This document shows, one piece after another, positions 43,388 through 54,835 of a DNA stretch of 64,000 nt. The position numbers were made by a program, and so were the translations under genes. The notes below the pieces were generated by a model. The model was not told the origin of the DNA, did no database searches, and saw only the letters and a list, made by a program, of their open reading frames with translations. Every line of letters begins with the position of its first letter. Position 1 is the first letter of the stretch. This DNA comes from Luzula sylvatica (taxonomy: Eukaryota > Streptophyta > Magnoliopsida > Poales > Juncaceae): the NCBI GenBank assembly GCA_946800325.1, contig OX326959.1, forward strand, positions 37,748,908-37,812,907, given 5' to 3'.

Positions 43388-45540
43388 TAATGCCCCAGCA
43401 TTCACGACACTGGTCACAATTACTGTTCATAAAATACTGTTATTGTGCATACTTACTGTTCGTAAGTGCTTTACTGTACATAATTACTGTTTATAAATGC
43501 AGTTAATGTTCATAAAATTGTTTTTTTTTTTTTTTTTTGTGGGTGCAAATTTCGATAAATATATGTGCTTTTTAAGATTTTTCTATGTTATACCAATTTC
43601 AGTTTTTTTAAATGTAAAGACTTTTTAAATATTTCTCATGCGATATCATTATTTTAAGATTATTATAGGAGTATATATCGTAATATCAGATTTTGTAAGG
43701 TTATACATGATAATTTCAGATTTTTCAAATATTTCTCATATTGTGTCATTAATTCAGAATTTTTTATAAGGGTAAATATGATAATTTATGTTTTTTCCAG
43801 AGGTATACATGCTAATTTTTTATTTTTTCAAATACAATTTTTATTTTATTCCACATATTATATCATCAATTTGAGATTTGTATAGGGATATATATGATAA
43901 TTAATATTTTTGTAGGGGGATACATCATAGTTTCAGATTTTTTAAAACATAGAAGCTTTTTGTGATAGTTCTCAACATAATGTTACTGTTCATAAAATGT
44001 AGTTTCGGATTTTTCAAAACATAGTTTCGGATTTGTTTATTTAATTGAAATGTGTACTGTTCATAAATACTGTTACTGTTCATAAATTTATTTATTTTTG
44101 CAAATTTCAGTAAATATAGGGGCTTTTTAAGATTTTTCTATCTTATAACAATTTCAGTTTTTTTAAATGTAACGACTTTTTTAATATTTCTCATGCGATA
44201 TCATTATTTTAAGATTATTATAGGGGTATATATGGTAATATCAGATTTTGTAAGGTTATACATGATAATTTCATATTTTTTTAAATATTTTTCATATTGT
44301 ATCATTAATTCAGAATTTTTATAAGGGTAAATATGATAATTAATATTTTATTTCACATATGGTAATATCAGTTTTTATTTTATTTCACATATTATATCAT
44401 CAATTTGAGATTTCACATATTATATGATAATTAATATTTTTGTAGGGGGATACATCATAGTTTCAGATTTTTTAAAACATAGAACCTTTATGTGATAGTT
44501 CTCAACTTCTCATATTATATCATTAATTTCCGATTTATATTAGGATACATATTTTTGTAGGGGGATACATCATAGTTTCAAAATTTTTAAAACATACAAG
44601 CCTTTTGTGATAGTTCTCAACTTCTCATACTATATCATTAATTTCCGATTTATATTAGCATACATATATTATATTTTTCAATTTTTTTTTTTTTAATATT
44701 TCTCATATGATATCATTACTTTCATATTTTTATAGGGTTATATATGGTAATTTCAGATTTTTGTAGGGGTATTCATGCAAATTTTAGGTTTTTTTTAAAT
44801 ATAGACTTTTTATATTGGTCAAATTATATCATTATTTTCATATATTTATACGGGTATATAAGTTTCATATTTACTAGGGATATATGTGATAATTTTATTT
44901 TTTTTAAAAGACATGATTTTTTTTGAAATATTTGTCATAAGTAGACCAGATTCGGAAAAACGTTGGGACTTTGCTATGTTTCGGGAAATCGAAAAGAGAG
45001 AAACAAATTCGGGACCTTTGCAGGACCAGGGTAATATGATAATTTTATCCTGACTAGAGACCATGATTTTGGTTATAATTGGTGCAACCAAAACGAGTTC
45101 GTTCAGGCAGAATGTAATGGCTTTGAGTGCGAGGGAGATGGAGAGCAAAATAAAACCCACAAGACTACATAAAAATGTCCACGATACTCAGTTGCATTCC
45201 GCGAGGGGTATTTTCGTCATTTACAATATTTTGATTCTAAATGTTGATAATTTCTTTCGCGTTTTGGGCAGAATGGAATGGTTTTTTAATGCGACGAGGT
45301 GAAGATCAGTATTATATCCGGAAGACTACTTCAAAATGGCCACAATACTCAGCTACATTCATTGAGGGGTAATTTCGTCATTTTCAATATTTTGATTATG
45401 ACCGTTGATAATTTCTTTCATGTTTTAGGCATTACTTTTATCTTATGTATAAATTAGAGAAAATTATTGCAATTCTATTCCTCCACGCCATCAATGGCTT
45501 TTGTGTACAAAAATATTTTTTAATTTACATTTTGCTCATT
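43388..45540. repeat. AT-rich internally repetitive part of the Helitron
   Basis: No gene. Repeats of TACTGTTCATAAA (43420-43510 and 44040-44090); a long diverged duplication (about 43540-44000 against 44090-44600) with GGGATACATCATAGTTTCAG; and two copies of a segment of about 190 bp at 45060-45430 (TTGATAATTTCTTTC at both ends). Confidence 0.65.
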
Positions 45541-45905
45541 TTTATTTATATTTTGGTCCTTTTTAGTTTTAATTTATATTTTGTTCCTTTTCATTTACAT
45601 TTTGGTCCTTTTTTATATTTTTGAATTTATATTTGGGTCCTTTTTATTTACATTTTGGTCCTTTTTTGTTTTAATTTACATTTTGGTCCTTTTTATTAAC
45701 ATTTTCGTCCTTTCTTATTTACATTTCTGTCCTTTTTTATATTTTTTATTTATATTCTGGTCCATTTTATCTATATTTTGGTCCTTTTTAGTTCTAATTT
45801 ACATTTGGTCCTTTTATTTACATTTTGGTCCTTTTTATTTACATTTCGGTCTTTTTTTAAATTTTGATCATTTTTCCTTATTTTACATTTGGTCTTTGTT
45901 TCCTA
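45541..45905. repeat. Minisatellite with unit near TTTACATTTTGGTCCTTTTT
   Basis: About 15 irregular copies of a roughly 20-25-bp unit. The 113-residue Phe/Leu/Ile-rich frame over it (45581-45922) is an artefact of the repeat. Confidence 0.8.
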
Positions 45906-46144
45906 TTTTACATACATATTAAAATTTGCGAATATGTGATGATTATATTAATCGATTTTAGAAGCACCTGAGCAAATGCTATTTATACAAATTATATTAG
46001 AAAATAATATCTGCGATAGACTAATTTCATGAACCTTATGCATCTATTGACATCATGATGTTTGTTAATATATCATGATTAGATTTATTTAGTTCAAACG
46101 CATGCGTATTAATTCTATTTAAATAATTATATAAAAAATATCCT

Positions 46145-46170
46145 GCGCAATTGCGCGGGCACAAAGCTAG
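46145..46170 (+). terminator. Helitron 3' terminal hairpin and CTAG end
   Basis: GCGCAATTGCGC palindrome followed by GGGCACAAAG and CTAG. In Helitrons this hairpin marks the end of strand transfer. Confidence 0.85.
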
Positions 46171-46624
46171 TATAAATTTAATTTCGGATTAAGTAAAAAA
46201 CTAACAAGTATCGTTAACCACAAACAAAATCTAGCAATAGACATTGAACCAAACATAATTCAGATCTTTAGAAAAGTATTATATATTGTGGATGTCACCA
46301 ATCTAAAAAAATAAAAACAAGACATCACCGATTGATGTAGCCAATAATCATACACCAATAATCATACAAGAATTAGATAGGAATTCACAATGAATCAACT
46401 AATTGATGATGCCAGTAATATAGAAAAAACTGATGATCCATGATACTTATGTTTTAGTAAGGATTAGATAAGAATTCACATTGAATCATATACCGTTTTA
46501 TTAAGGATAAATTTGATAGTACTTATGTTTAATGAGGATATATATGTTATTAATCATTTAAGAGGAATAAATATGTTATTTGTGAAATTTAATAGAGATA
46601 TAGGAGAAATTTTCTCTTAAAACA

Positions 46625-46758
46625 TTATTATTATTTTTTTGAAATAAACATAATCCATGAATCGTTAATATATTTGATTTCATATTTTTATTGATAATAC
46701 CGACATGACTCGAACCCATGACATTATGCTAAGCACCTCACCACTAGACGATGGGACC
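46625..46758 (-). mobile_element. tRNA-derived SINE-like insertion
   Basis: Minus strand: GTCCCATCGTCTAGTGGTGA (A-box-like TAGTGGTGAGG), then GGGTTCGAGTC (B box), then a short AT-rich body and an A-rich tail (TTCAAAAAAATAAT). This is an internal RNA polymerase III promoter arrangement, as in Asp/Glu-type tRNA genes, but it does not fold as a full tRNA. It is absent from the matching place in copy 1 (near 29400). A second fragment of the same 3' part (GACTCGAATCC) is near 46900. Confidence 0.55.
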
Positions 46759-47131
46759 GTTGGTAAGCGATGGGAATGAGAGGTGTCATTAATATAAGAG
46801 ATGGGAATGAGAGGCGTCCTTAATGTAAGAGATGGGATAAGAGACGTCCTTAACGTAAGAGATGGGAATAAGAGACGTCTTTATTGATAATACCAACATG
46901 ACTCGAATCCTTAAAACATTGTTAATAGATGTAAGAGATGAGAATGAGAAGCGTCCGTTCATAATGTAAGAGATTGGAACAAGAGATGGGACGAGACGTT
47001 GTGCCTTGAGAGGCAGAAAAATAATAATGAATAAATATAATTAATCTGACGTGACAAATTATAAAAACAAACTAATGTCGGTAAAATGTAATAGTAAGAA
47101 TTAATTATCAATAACACGTAGTTAACACATG

Positions 47132-47135
<4 letters not shown>

Positions 47136-47204
<69 letters not shown>
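47136..47204. repeat. TA microsatellite
   Basis: About 69 bp of pure TA repeats; short or absent in copy 1. Confidence 0.9.
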
Positions 47205-47208
<4 letters not shown>

Positions 47209-47265
47209 ATTTCGTAGCTACAAATGAAAAGTTTCTCCGTACTATCATGTTTAAGTCCTATGAGT

Positions 47266-48440
47266 CTATGGGAGAATATCTAATCTTGGTTCGAAACAAA
47301 ATCCATAAAACAATCCGGATGATACTTTTTTACTAGAAATTGGTGTCTCCTTTACCAACGTCCAAATATGTTGGCTTAAATTAAATATTGCCATATCTTT
47401 TGAGGAATAAACAAAATCATTAAACCCACAGCTTCTAATGGTGAACAAAATTACTTCAGGAAGTGCAAGACGTTGATAATTGGGAAACAATATATCCATT
47501 ATTTTAAGTGGCATCGTCGAAATCACCTTCCATTCTTTTCCACTCAATTCCCAAATGATTAATTTCCAAATGTTATTCTTTTATGTATAGCCTACTACGA
47601 TCAACTTGCCACACATGTTTATTATACGTTGATGCGTACCGTCTGGTAGTAATAAAACTGGCAAATCTGTTAGAGGATGTTCGAACCTTGTACTTGATAG
47701 GTCATATGGGAGTAGTGCTATATTATCCGAGTTTTTGAACCTAATTTCAAAATATAAGATGCCATTACATATCGCGGCTTCAAAACCAACATAAGCATCA
47801 ACCAAATATCCATCATACAAATTTGTCCAACATTTTTTCTTCGGATCGTATAATTCAATTCCAACTTCTTGTCTTTCTAAGGTACGATACTTGTGATATC
47901 CCTTCACCACGACTGTGTAGTATGTTTTAGACTGAATATCTACAGATAATACAGTAACAAGACAACGTTCATGTGTTTTAGTCGGAACATTTGGCAACTC
48001 CCTCCAACGCTTCAATATTGGGTTGCATATCAAAATCTTAGCATTCTCGGCATCACCGTATGTTATACAAATTAATCCATGTGATGATGAAAATCTACAA
48101 TGGTAAAGATCGAGTGAAGGGATTCCGAGTGAACAAAGGTGCGCCAAGTTTAAATTGAACGTGCGCCAAGATTGTGCATCGCACTCATAGAAACTAGACC
48201 CAACATGTCTTTTGTAATGGTTAAATCTAAAAAATCAGGGATTGTGTATCGTGACCATATCATCGTTATAAACACATTTCGTGCTTGAGATCATCTGCTT
48301 TTGGTAATGTTTGGAGACACATTGATTACGTCCGCTGCATCGAGAAAGCTGAAAATTTTATGTAATAAATTTTCGGGAAACATCTCTATAATAGAAATGA
48401 CATTTTTAGCTCCAAGATCTTCATCAATGTAACGACCCAT
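47266..48440 (-). pseudogene. F-box pseudogene, decayed duplicate of 29717-30919
   Basis: Very close to the intact gene over its whole length, but disabled. From the ATG at 48440 (GRYIDEDLGAKNV), small deletions near 48310-48340 and a TGA-type break near 48235 disrupt the F-box and the following region. The middle part (48147-47581) is open until a TAA just after LIVVGYT, caused by a small change where the intact copy has GYTENNN. The last part (47547-47266) is open again but lacks four residues of the Ser-rich loop. The only intact part is the propeller core. Confidence 0.85.
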
Positions 48441-49423
48441 TAGCAAACAATGTTAGCACAAAAAGGGAAAAAATGCAATGTGGAGAACAAAAAAAATAGT
48501 TAATGGAGAGATGATCACGAGAGGTGCAATCCATATATACCATATATTATGACCATATTTTAGCGCTGATTTTTAAAACTAAATTTAGATTGTTAAGTAG
48601 ATAAAATTGAAATGTTAGGCTGATTTGTTTTTACTAGACAAAAGTAACTTCCAATATAATATTAGTTTGATATGTAGTAATTTTCTGATCATTTGTTAAG
48701 AATCATATGAAAAGAAGTAATAATATCCGATGAGAAAAAGGTTGGTCACGAGACATACAAACACATTAGTTGAAATATAGAGAGAATTATTAATCTATAT
48801 TTTGTTTTGAACACATATATCCCTTTTATTATACAACATGTCCACCTTACGTCCGTACTTCTCAAATGCAGAAGAGTTGTAGCACTACAAATCTACAATT
48901 AAATATCGCATTAGCTATAACCAAACATTATTGAATATAAGTATATAGTTAATAATCAATTATTGTCCACAACCATTTATCTAATACTAATATTAATTTT
49001 GGTTGACAATACGACAATACTCATATTTTTGGCTACAATAGTTATAACCAATAGTATTTCCATAGCCAAGAATATTGATAGATAATAATATTATTAGCTT
49101 CAACTTTATTCCGTAGCTAATAATAATTTTGATATATGAATATATTAAATAATTTATTTAATGTATGAATACAAACTATTGACAATATCATGGTGTGTAC
49201 GGTTCTGGATACATGTATTGACGATGGAGAAGATCAACTATCGGCGACGCATTGAGTTTTTGTTGGCGCCACACTCTGATCTAATAATTCTCCCCAATTT
49301 GTACCCAGCTGGTCAAAACTATTCTGTCAAATCACACAAGTTTGGGGCTTCGATAACAGAGATGGTGTGTGTGGGGTGTGGGGTGTGGTGGGGGGGACAA
49401 GAATAAATGAGCCGCCAACTTAG
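48441..49423. other. 5' flank of the F-box pseudogene
   Basis: Matches 30920-31892 at high identity with few indels, confirming a block duplication and not a retrocopy. No gene. Confidence 0.55.
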
Positions 49424-51777
49424 GTTTTCGGGTTTCAACAGGGAGAGGGGGGGAACGAAAAAGATGGTATAGCAATTGAGAGTTCAAGCGGATGGTACCT
49501 AACCTCATTTCTTAGAGATACATGATTCGAGACATGCATGCAGCTGAACTATGAAAAAACTTTCTATTAATATATCATTTAATTTTGACTGTGTGAGAGA
49601 AAGTGCGTGTCTACGGGCTTGTAAAAAAAGACTCCTTGTCAGCATGGTGATTGATAACTCGGTATTGAAAACTTATTTAATTCATTGCATTATCCAAAAT
49701 ATTTTTTCAGACGCCTTTTGAATTTGTGAAATCATATAAATAATATTATACTATACTCAATGAGAATTATTTTGGGAAATATACTTGGCCCCAAAACTCA
49801 CTCAAACACTTTTGATGTGTCAATCGAAGGTGTTTAAATGGATTGATTAGATCCCTAATCAATGGCAAAATAGATTGATTCGATTAAGAAATTTAATCAA
49901 TACATTTACGAATCTAATCAATTCATTAAAACATCATCGACTGACGCATAAAAAATGTTTGAGTGAGTTTTGTGGACCAATTATATAACCCCGATTATTA
50001 TCTATCAAAATAAAATTATATTTAATGAAGCTGAAACTAAATCAGGACAAAAATGCTACACAATAAAAAACAATGAATAATTTCGAAGTTTTATCCACAA
50101 ATAATTAATAAACAAATATTTAATTTCCAAAATGAAAAAATAGTCTCCGACTTTTTGGAAATGAGAACCCAGATTTCTGGCAGGCTATAAACCCACCAAT
50201 TTCTAGCAGGTTTTCGGGTTTCAAAAGAGAGAGGGGGGAAAAGAAAAGGATAACATAGCGATAGATTGTTTAAGCGGATGGTACCTAACCTCACTTCTTA
50301 GAGGTACATGATTCGAGTCGTGCGTGTCGCTGAACTATGGAAAGACTTTTTATTAATATATCATTTGATTTTGAATGTATGTGAGGGAAAGTGTATGTGT
50401 CTACGAGCTTGTAAGAAAGTGACACTACTTGTCAGCATGGCGATTGATAAATGGGTATTGAAAACTTATTTAATTCATTGCATTATCCAAAATGCTTTTT
50501 CACACGCCTTTTGAATTTGTGAAATCATATAAATAATGTTATACTATATACTCAATGAGAATTTTTATGTTTGGCCCCAAAACTCTCTTAAGCATTGTTG
50601 ATGCGTCAATTGAGAGTGTTTAAATGAATTGATTAGATCCTTAATCAATGGTTAAATGGATTGATTCAATTAAGAAATTCAATCAATCTATTTAGGAGTC
50701 TAATAAATACATTAAAATACCATCGATTGACACATCAAAAATATTTGAGTGAATTTTGTGGACGAATTATATAATCCCAATTATTATCTATCAAAATTTA
50801 ATTTTAGTTAATGAAACTGAAACTAAATCAGGACAATAATGCTGAACGATAAAAAACAATGAAAAATTTCTAAATTTTATCCACAAATCATCAATAAACG
50901 AATATTAAATTTTAAAAATGAAAAAGTAGTCTCTGAATTTTTGGAAATGAGAACCCAGATTTCTAGCAAGTAATAAACCCACCAATTTCTAGCAGGTTCT
51001 CGGGTTGCAACAGAGAGAGGACGGAAAAGAAAAAGATGGCATAACGATGGATGGTTCAAGCGGATAGTACCTAACCTCAATTCTTAGAGGTACATGATTC
51101 GATCCATGCGTGCAGCTGAACTTTGAAAAGACTTTCTATTAATATATCATTTAATTTTGAGTGTGTGTGAGAAACAGTGTGTGTGTCTACGGGCTTGTAA
51201 AAAAAAGACACTCCTTGTCAGCATGGCGATTGATAAATGGGTATTGAAAACTTATTTAATTCATTGCATTATCCAAAATGCTTTTTGAGATGCCTTTTGA
51301 ATTTGTGAAATCATATAAATAATGTTATATATACTCAATGAAAATTATTATGAGAAAAAAATACTTCGCCCCAAAACTCACTCAAACACTCTTGATGCGT
51401 CAATCGTGGGTGTTTAAATGAATTGATTAGATCCCTAATCAATGGTTGAATAGATTGATTCAGTTAAGAAATTCAATCAATCCATTTAGGAATCTAATCA
51501 ATTCATTAAAACACCATCGATTGACGCATCAAAAATGTTTGAATGAGTTTTGTGAACCAATTATATAACCCCAATTATTATCTATCAAAATTGAATTAAA
51601 TTTAATGAAACTGAAACTAAATCAGGTCAAAATGTTGAACGATAAAAAACAATGAATAATTTCGAAATTTTATCCACAAATCATTAATAAACAAATATTT
51701 AATTTTCAAAATGAAAAAGTAGTCTCCGATTTTTTGGAAATGAGAACCCAATTTTCTAAAAGGTTATAAACCCACCA
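49424..51777. repeat. Three tandem 787-bp units with M1 MITEs (array 2)
   Basis: Units start near 49424, 50211 and 50998. Each corresponds unit-for-unit to array 1 (for instance, the second MITE has the same left-end deletion), so the array had three units before the block was duplicated. MITEs: 49774-49992, 50570-50778, 51352-51572. Confidence 0.85.
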
Positions 51778-52204
51778 ATCAAATCAAGCGGATATTTGCC
51801 AGAAAAAAAAATCCTTGCATTACTGTGAAATTAACAAAATATATATTCCTTCAATTATTTAGAAACGAAGAACCAAAAGACCTAAAATATGCACCAAACT
51901 GAAACTGAACAATTCATACCTCGATATCAAAACAAGAATCGCAAACTGAAATTTAACAATGGTTCCATAAATTCTTTAACGTACTCCAACCCTAAATTTC
52001 AGAAAATAATGAATACGAGACAAAAGATCGCAAAGTGAAATTGAACAATACATCTATAAGTTCATTGTCCCACTACAAACCTTAATATCATTTGCACAAT
52101 TTGAATAACCACGTGCATAGTTGTCAAAATCCCGATTCAAAATTTAGAATCTTACGATTCTACAACTCTAACTTGACAAAATAATTCAAGTCGGACATAG
52201 AACC
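51778..52204. other. End of block copy 2
   Basis: Matches 34256-34658, then diverges at about 52189, marking the duplication breakpoint. No gene. Confidence 0.5.
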
Positions 52205-52907
52205 TTAATCTGTAGAATCTTTATAGAATCTTGCGATTCTACAACTCTTCCGTTCCATATTCTGAATCGTGAGAACATTCCAGGCATCTCTCGCCTTGTT
52301 TTCCCCGGATATCTTCAACATCGCCGACTCAAAATTCTTGAGCATTCCATGAAGCTCAGGGATCGTCTTATTCATCGAATGCATGTGATAATTAGTCACA
52401 AACGGAGAAAACATTGGAGGAAGTGCACACAAGATCAAATCTTGTTGCATAATCTTCGACAATTTCTCTCCTAGATTCTCTAGCCGGTCTATGAGAGCTT
52501 GAATTTTCAGAACGTGAGTACTCACCAAAGACCCCAAGGGCATCTTGCAGTTTACCAACTCTTTGAATGTATTGAACCGTTCAATACGCTCCTGCTCTTG
52601 GAACATTTTCTTGAGCACAACGTTTATCAAGTATGCACTCGAGTCCTCAAACTGTTTTCTAAGACTTGTGTCCATACACGCCAACACGAGGCATATAATG
52701 TCATTTGAGTCCTTTTTAAGTTTCTCAAACGCAGCATTTTCATCGGCCGTAGCTTCGGGGTCCGATTCCACTAGTTCAGTATCCAATACGTGGCTTTTAC
52801 CCTCTTGCCAAAGAATAATTCTCAGGTTTCGGTGCCAATCTATATAGTTCCGGCCCACTAGCTTATCATTTTCTAATACCGTAATCGAAAGGTGTTGTTG
52901 TTAATAG
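52205..52907 (-). pseudogene. Copia-type Gag relic of a second family
   Basis: Starts at MSSINNNT (ATG about 52907), then after a one-base shift continues as LSITVLENDKLVGRNYIDWH and an open frame to 52205. Motifs match the UBN2-type Gag of plant Copia elements (NYIDWHRNLRIIL; VLKKMFQEQERIERF; HVLKIQALIDRLENLGEKLS). The zinc knuckle and pol are absent. It lies next to, but on the opposite strand from, LTR-like DNA at 53.1-53.8 kb. Confidence 0.65.
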
Positions 52908-53960
52908 AAGACATGATCTACAAATGAAATAAATATTGTATTACTAACGTTGCGTAATTATCTTATGGATTTACATGATTATTATATGACAGTGTTATTT
53001 TATCGAATAAATAACCCTCATACTGAAACGGGACTCCAAGTCCATAACACTCAAGACCCATATTTCACATTCCTCCCACAAGTGACTATGGCCGACAAAT
53101 GGGATCTCGCTATTTAGGTATGATTTGAAAAAAAATATGACTTCAGAATTAACTTGGAAGAATTTATATAAATAGACAAATCTGCAGTCAGAATTGGGTT
53201 CGTTCGAACGAACTATTTAAGTGCGTTCGAACGGACTTATTCGTGATAGTCAGAATTGGGTTCGTTCGAACGAACTATTAAGTGCGTCCGAACGGACTTG
53301 GGTTCGTTCGAACGAACTATTTCAGTGCGTTCGAACGGACTTATTTCCTATATATATATAATTCTGATTTCGTTTAACCTAAGCTAATTTCGAGTTTTAG
53401 GGTTTTGAGCCGCCGTTTCTCTCTTTCTTCCACAGAATTTTAGATTAGATCTAGAGAGATTGAGAGGGAGATTTGAGCAAAGATCTTGAGAGAATCGATC
53501 GTGACGGCGACTAGAACGACGTTGGCGATTCCGACCAGTCGAAATCAAGGTGGACACGAGTAGAGGAATTGCACGAGCACTCATTGGAGAAGGTTCACGG
53601 ATTTGGAGAAGAAGTCGACACGTACTAACTTGTACGAGGTAATTTTCTCCAACTCTTCCTTTTTTGTTGGCTTTTTCGAGCGTGATCCCGGTAGAATTAG
53701 GTTACGCATGCGAAACTAATTCCGCTGCACACTTTGATAAACGTGTGCATAACCCTACATGATTAATATCCAATCGTATTCATTATGACTCTTGAACCTT
53801 TATAGAATTTCGGTGATGGATCATATCACATACAATTCCAGTTCCGTGTGTGCATTCTATCTATGCCCCGAACTCTTATCGGATTAGCTCGGACGGTTAA
53901 GTCACAACCAAATCCACGTTTTTTATATGTACACTTTTACGGTTGATCTGAAACTGTATT
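52908..53960 (+). repeat. LTR-like segment with TTCGAA palindrome array
   Basis: Around 53190-53345, GTTCGTTCGAACGAAC and GTGCGTTCGAACGGAC alternate, three of each, followed by a TATA-rich stretch (53351-53362) and a GC-richer leader (53390-53650) with GGTGGACACGAGTAGA. That last segment is shared in kind with the LTR at 37160-38094 (GGTGGATACGAGTAGACGAA). The arrangement (palindrome array, TATA, leader) is that of a plus-strand LTR U3-R-U5. Exact borders were not found. Confidence 0.5.
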
Positions 53961-54835
53961 TATTTCACTACTTCGATTCCTTCTACTCAATGATTGCCAA
54001 CTTGCGTGACCGATCACGTGTAGTTCGTTGGTACTGATTGTAATAGGCTTGTTACAAATAGTAAATCTCATCATAGATCGATAGAAACGTGTAAATCGAT
54101 CTAGGCAAACCATGTAAGAGTTGATAAGGGAATTCAATTGAAATTCGAAAAGGCGCAAGGCATCAGCGGAGACGTAGGTACTTGTATTCAGTCGAATCGG
54201 TCGATTGAGGAAGTAGCCGGTGAGTTAGAGGTACAAAACAACCACCTACCGAACTTTGTAAATAAAAATCTTGTGTTGTTTGTTTTAATATCGTTCCTAT
54301 TATTTCTAATTTATTTACGCTTGCGCACTAAATCAAAATCGTTTACCATTACCGAAAATTGGACTTTAAGATTACCTATTCACTACCTTTTAGGTCTTAA
54401 TTAAACAATAGTCGCTTTTGACAATGTTGTTCGGGAATTTCAAGACGATGATCGGGGTGAAGAACATACTTGATCCTAAGGGAGAAATATTTTGATAAGC
54501 CCAAGCACAAATTATAATGATCAAGTTTAATTAGCCAAATAAATTTAGGGTAAGTTTTATTCTAATGTAAATAATTTAGGGAATAATTATAGGATACATT
54601 TTATTCCAAGAAATATAATTTAGGAAATAATTTTATGGCAAGTTTTCTAGTATTTATAATGCAAGATTAATGATCCCATAAATATGCTTTAGATGTTGAG
54701 CATAAGATGAGAAACGAAAAATACAAAAATAATTGTAATAGTTTATTTGAATTACATGAAAATTTTGACTATTTATGTACTATTTCAATTGTTTATTTGA
54801 ACCAATAGAACATAAAGTAATATTAGTCTCATAAA
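53961..54835. other. Probable LTR debris between the Copia LTR and the kinase gene
   Basis: A short plus frame at 54138-54404 has no domain. From about 54493 (TGATAAGCCCAAGCAC) to 54830 the sequence is AT-rich with ATTTAGGAAATAATTTTA repeats and resembles the inserted segment at 38490-39500 on the opposite strand; it may be a solo LTR. Confidence 0.35.

Larger units (their letters stand above)
40281..46170 (+). mobile_element. Non-autonomous Helitron (5,890 bp)
   Basis: The 5' end is TCTATACTAAG and the 3' end is CTAG, preceded 12 bases upstream by the hairpin GCGCAATTGCGC (46145-46156): the classic plant Helitron signature. It sits exactly between A and T of the host sequence CCAAA|TATAAATTT, which is uninterrupted in the duplicate block (near 28877), giving a precise empty site and no target duplication. 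No Rep/helicase ORF is present, so it depends on helper proteins. It carries a nested Pack-MULE (40345-43378) and long stretches of AT-rich internal repeats. Confidence 0.9.
46171..47265. other. Non-coding part of block copy 2 after the Helitron
   Basis: Matches 28878-29716 with insertions: a SINE-like element (46625-46758), several tandem copies of GTAAGAGATGGGAATxAGA (46759-46880), and a TA microsatellite (47136-47204) absent from copy 1. Confidence 0.6.

Noticed and set aside
45581..45922. 113-residue Phe/Leu-rich 'membrane protein'
   Set aside because: It is produced by the TTTACATTTTGGTCC minisatellite.
46699..46758. tRNA gene
   Set aside because: A and B boxes are present but the arms do not pair as a full tRNA; a SINE head fits better.
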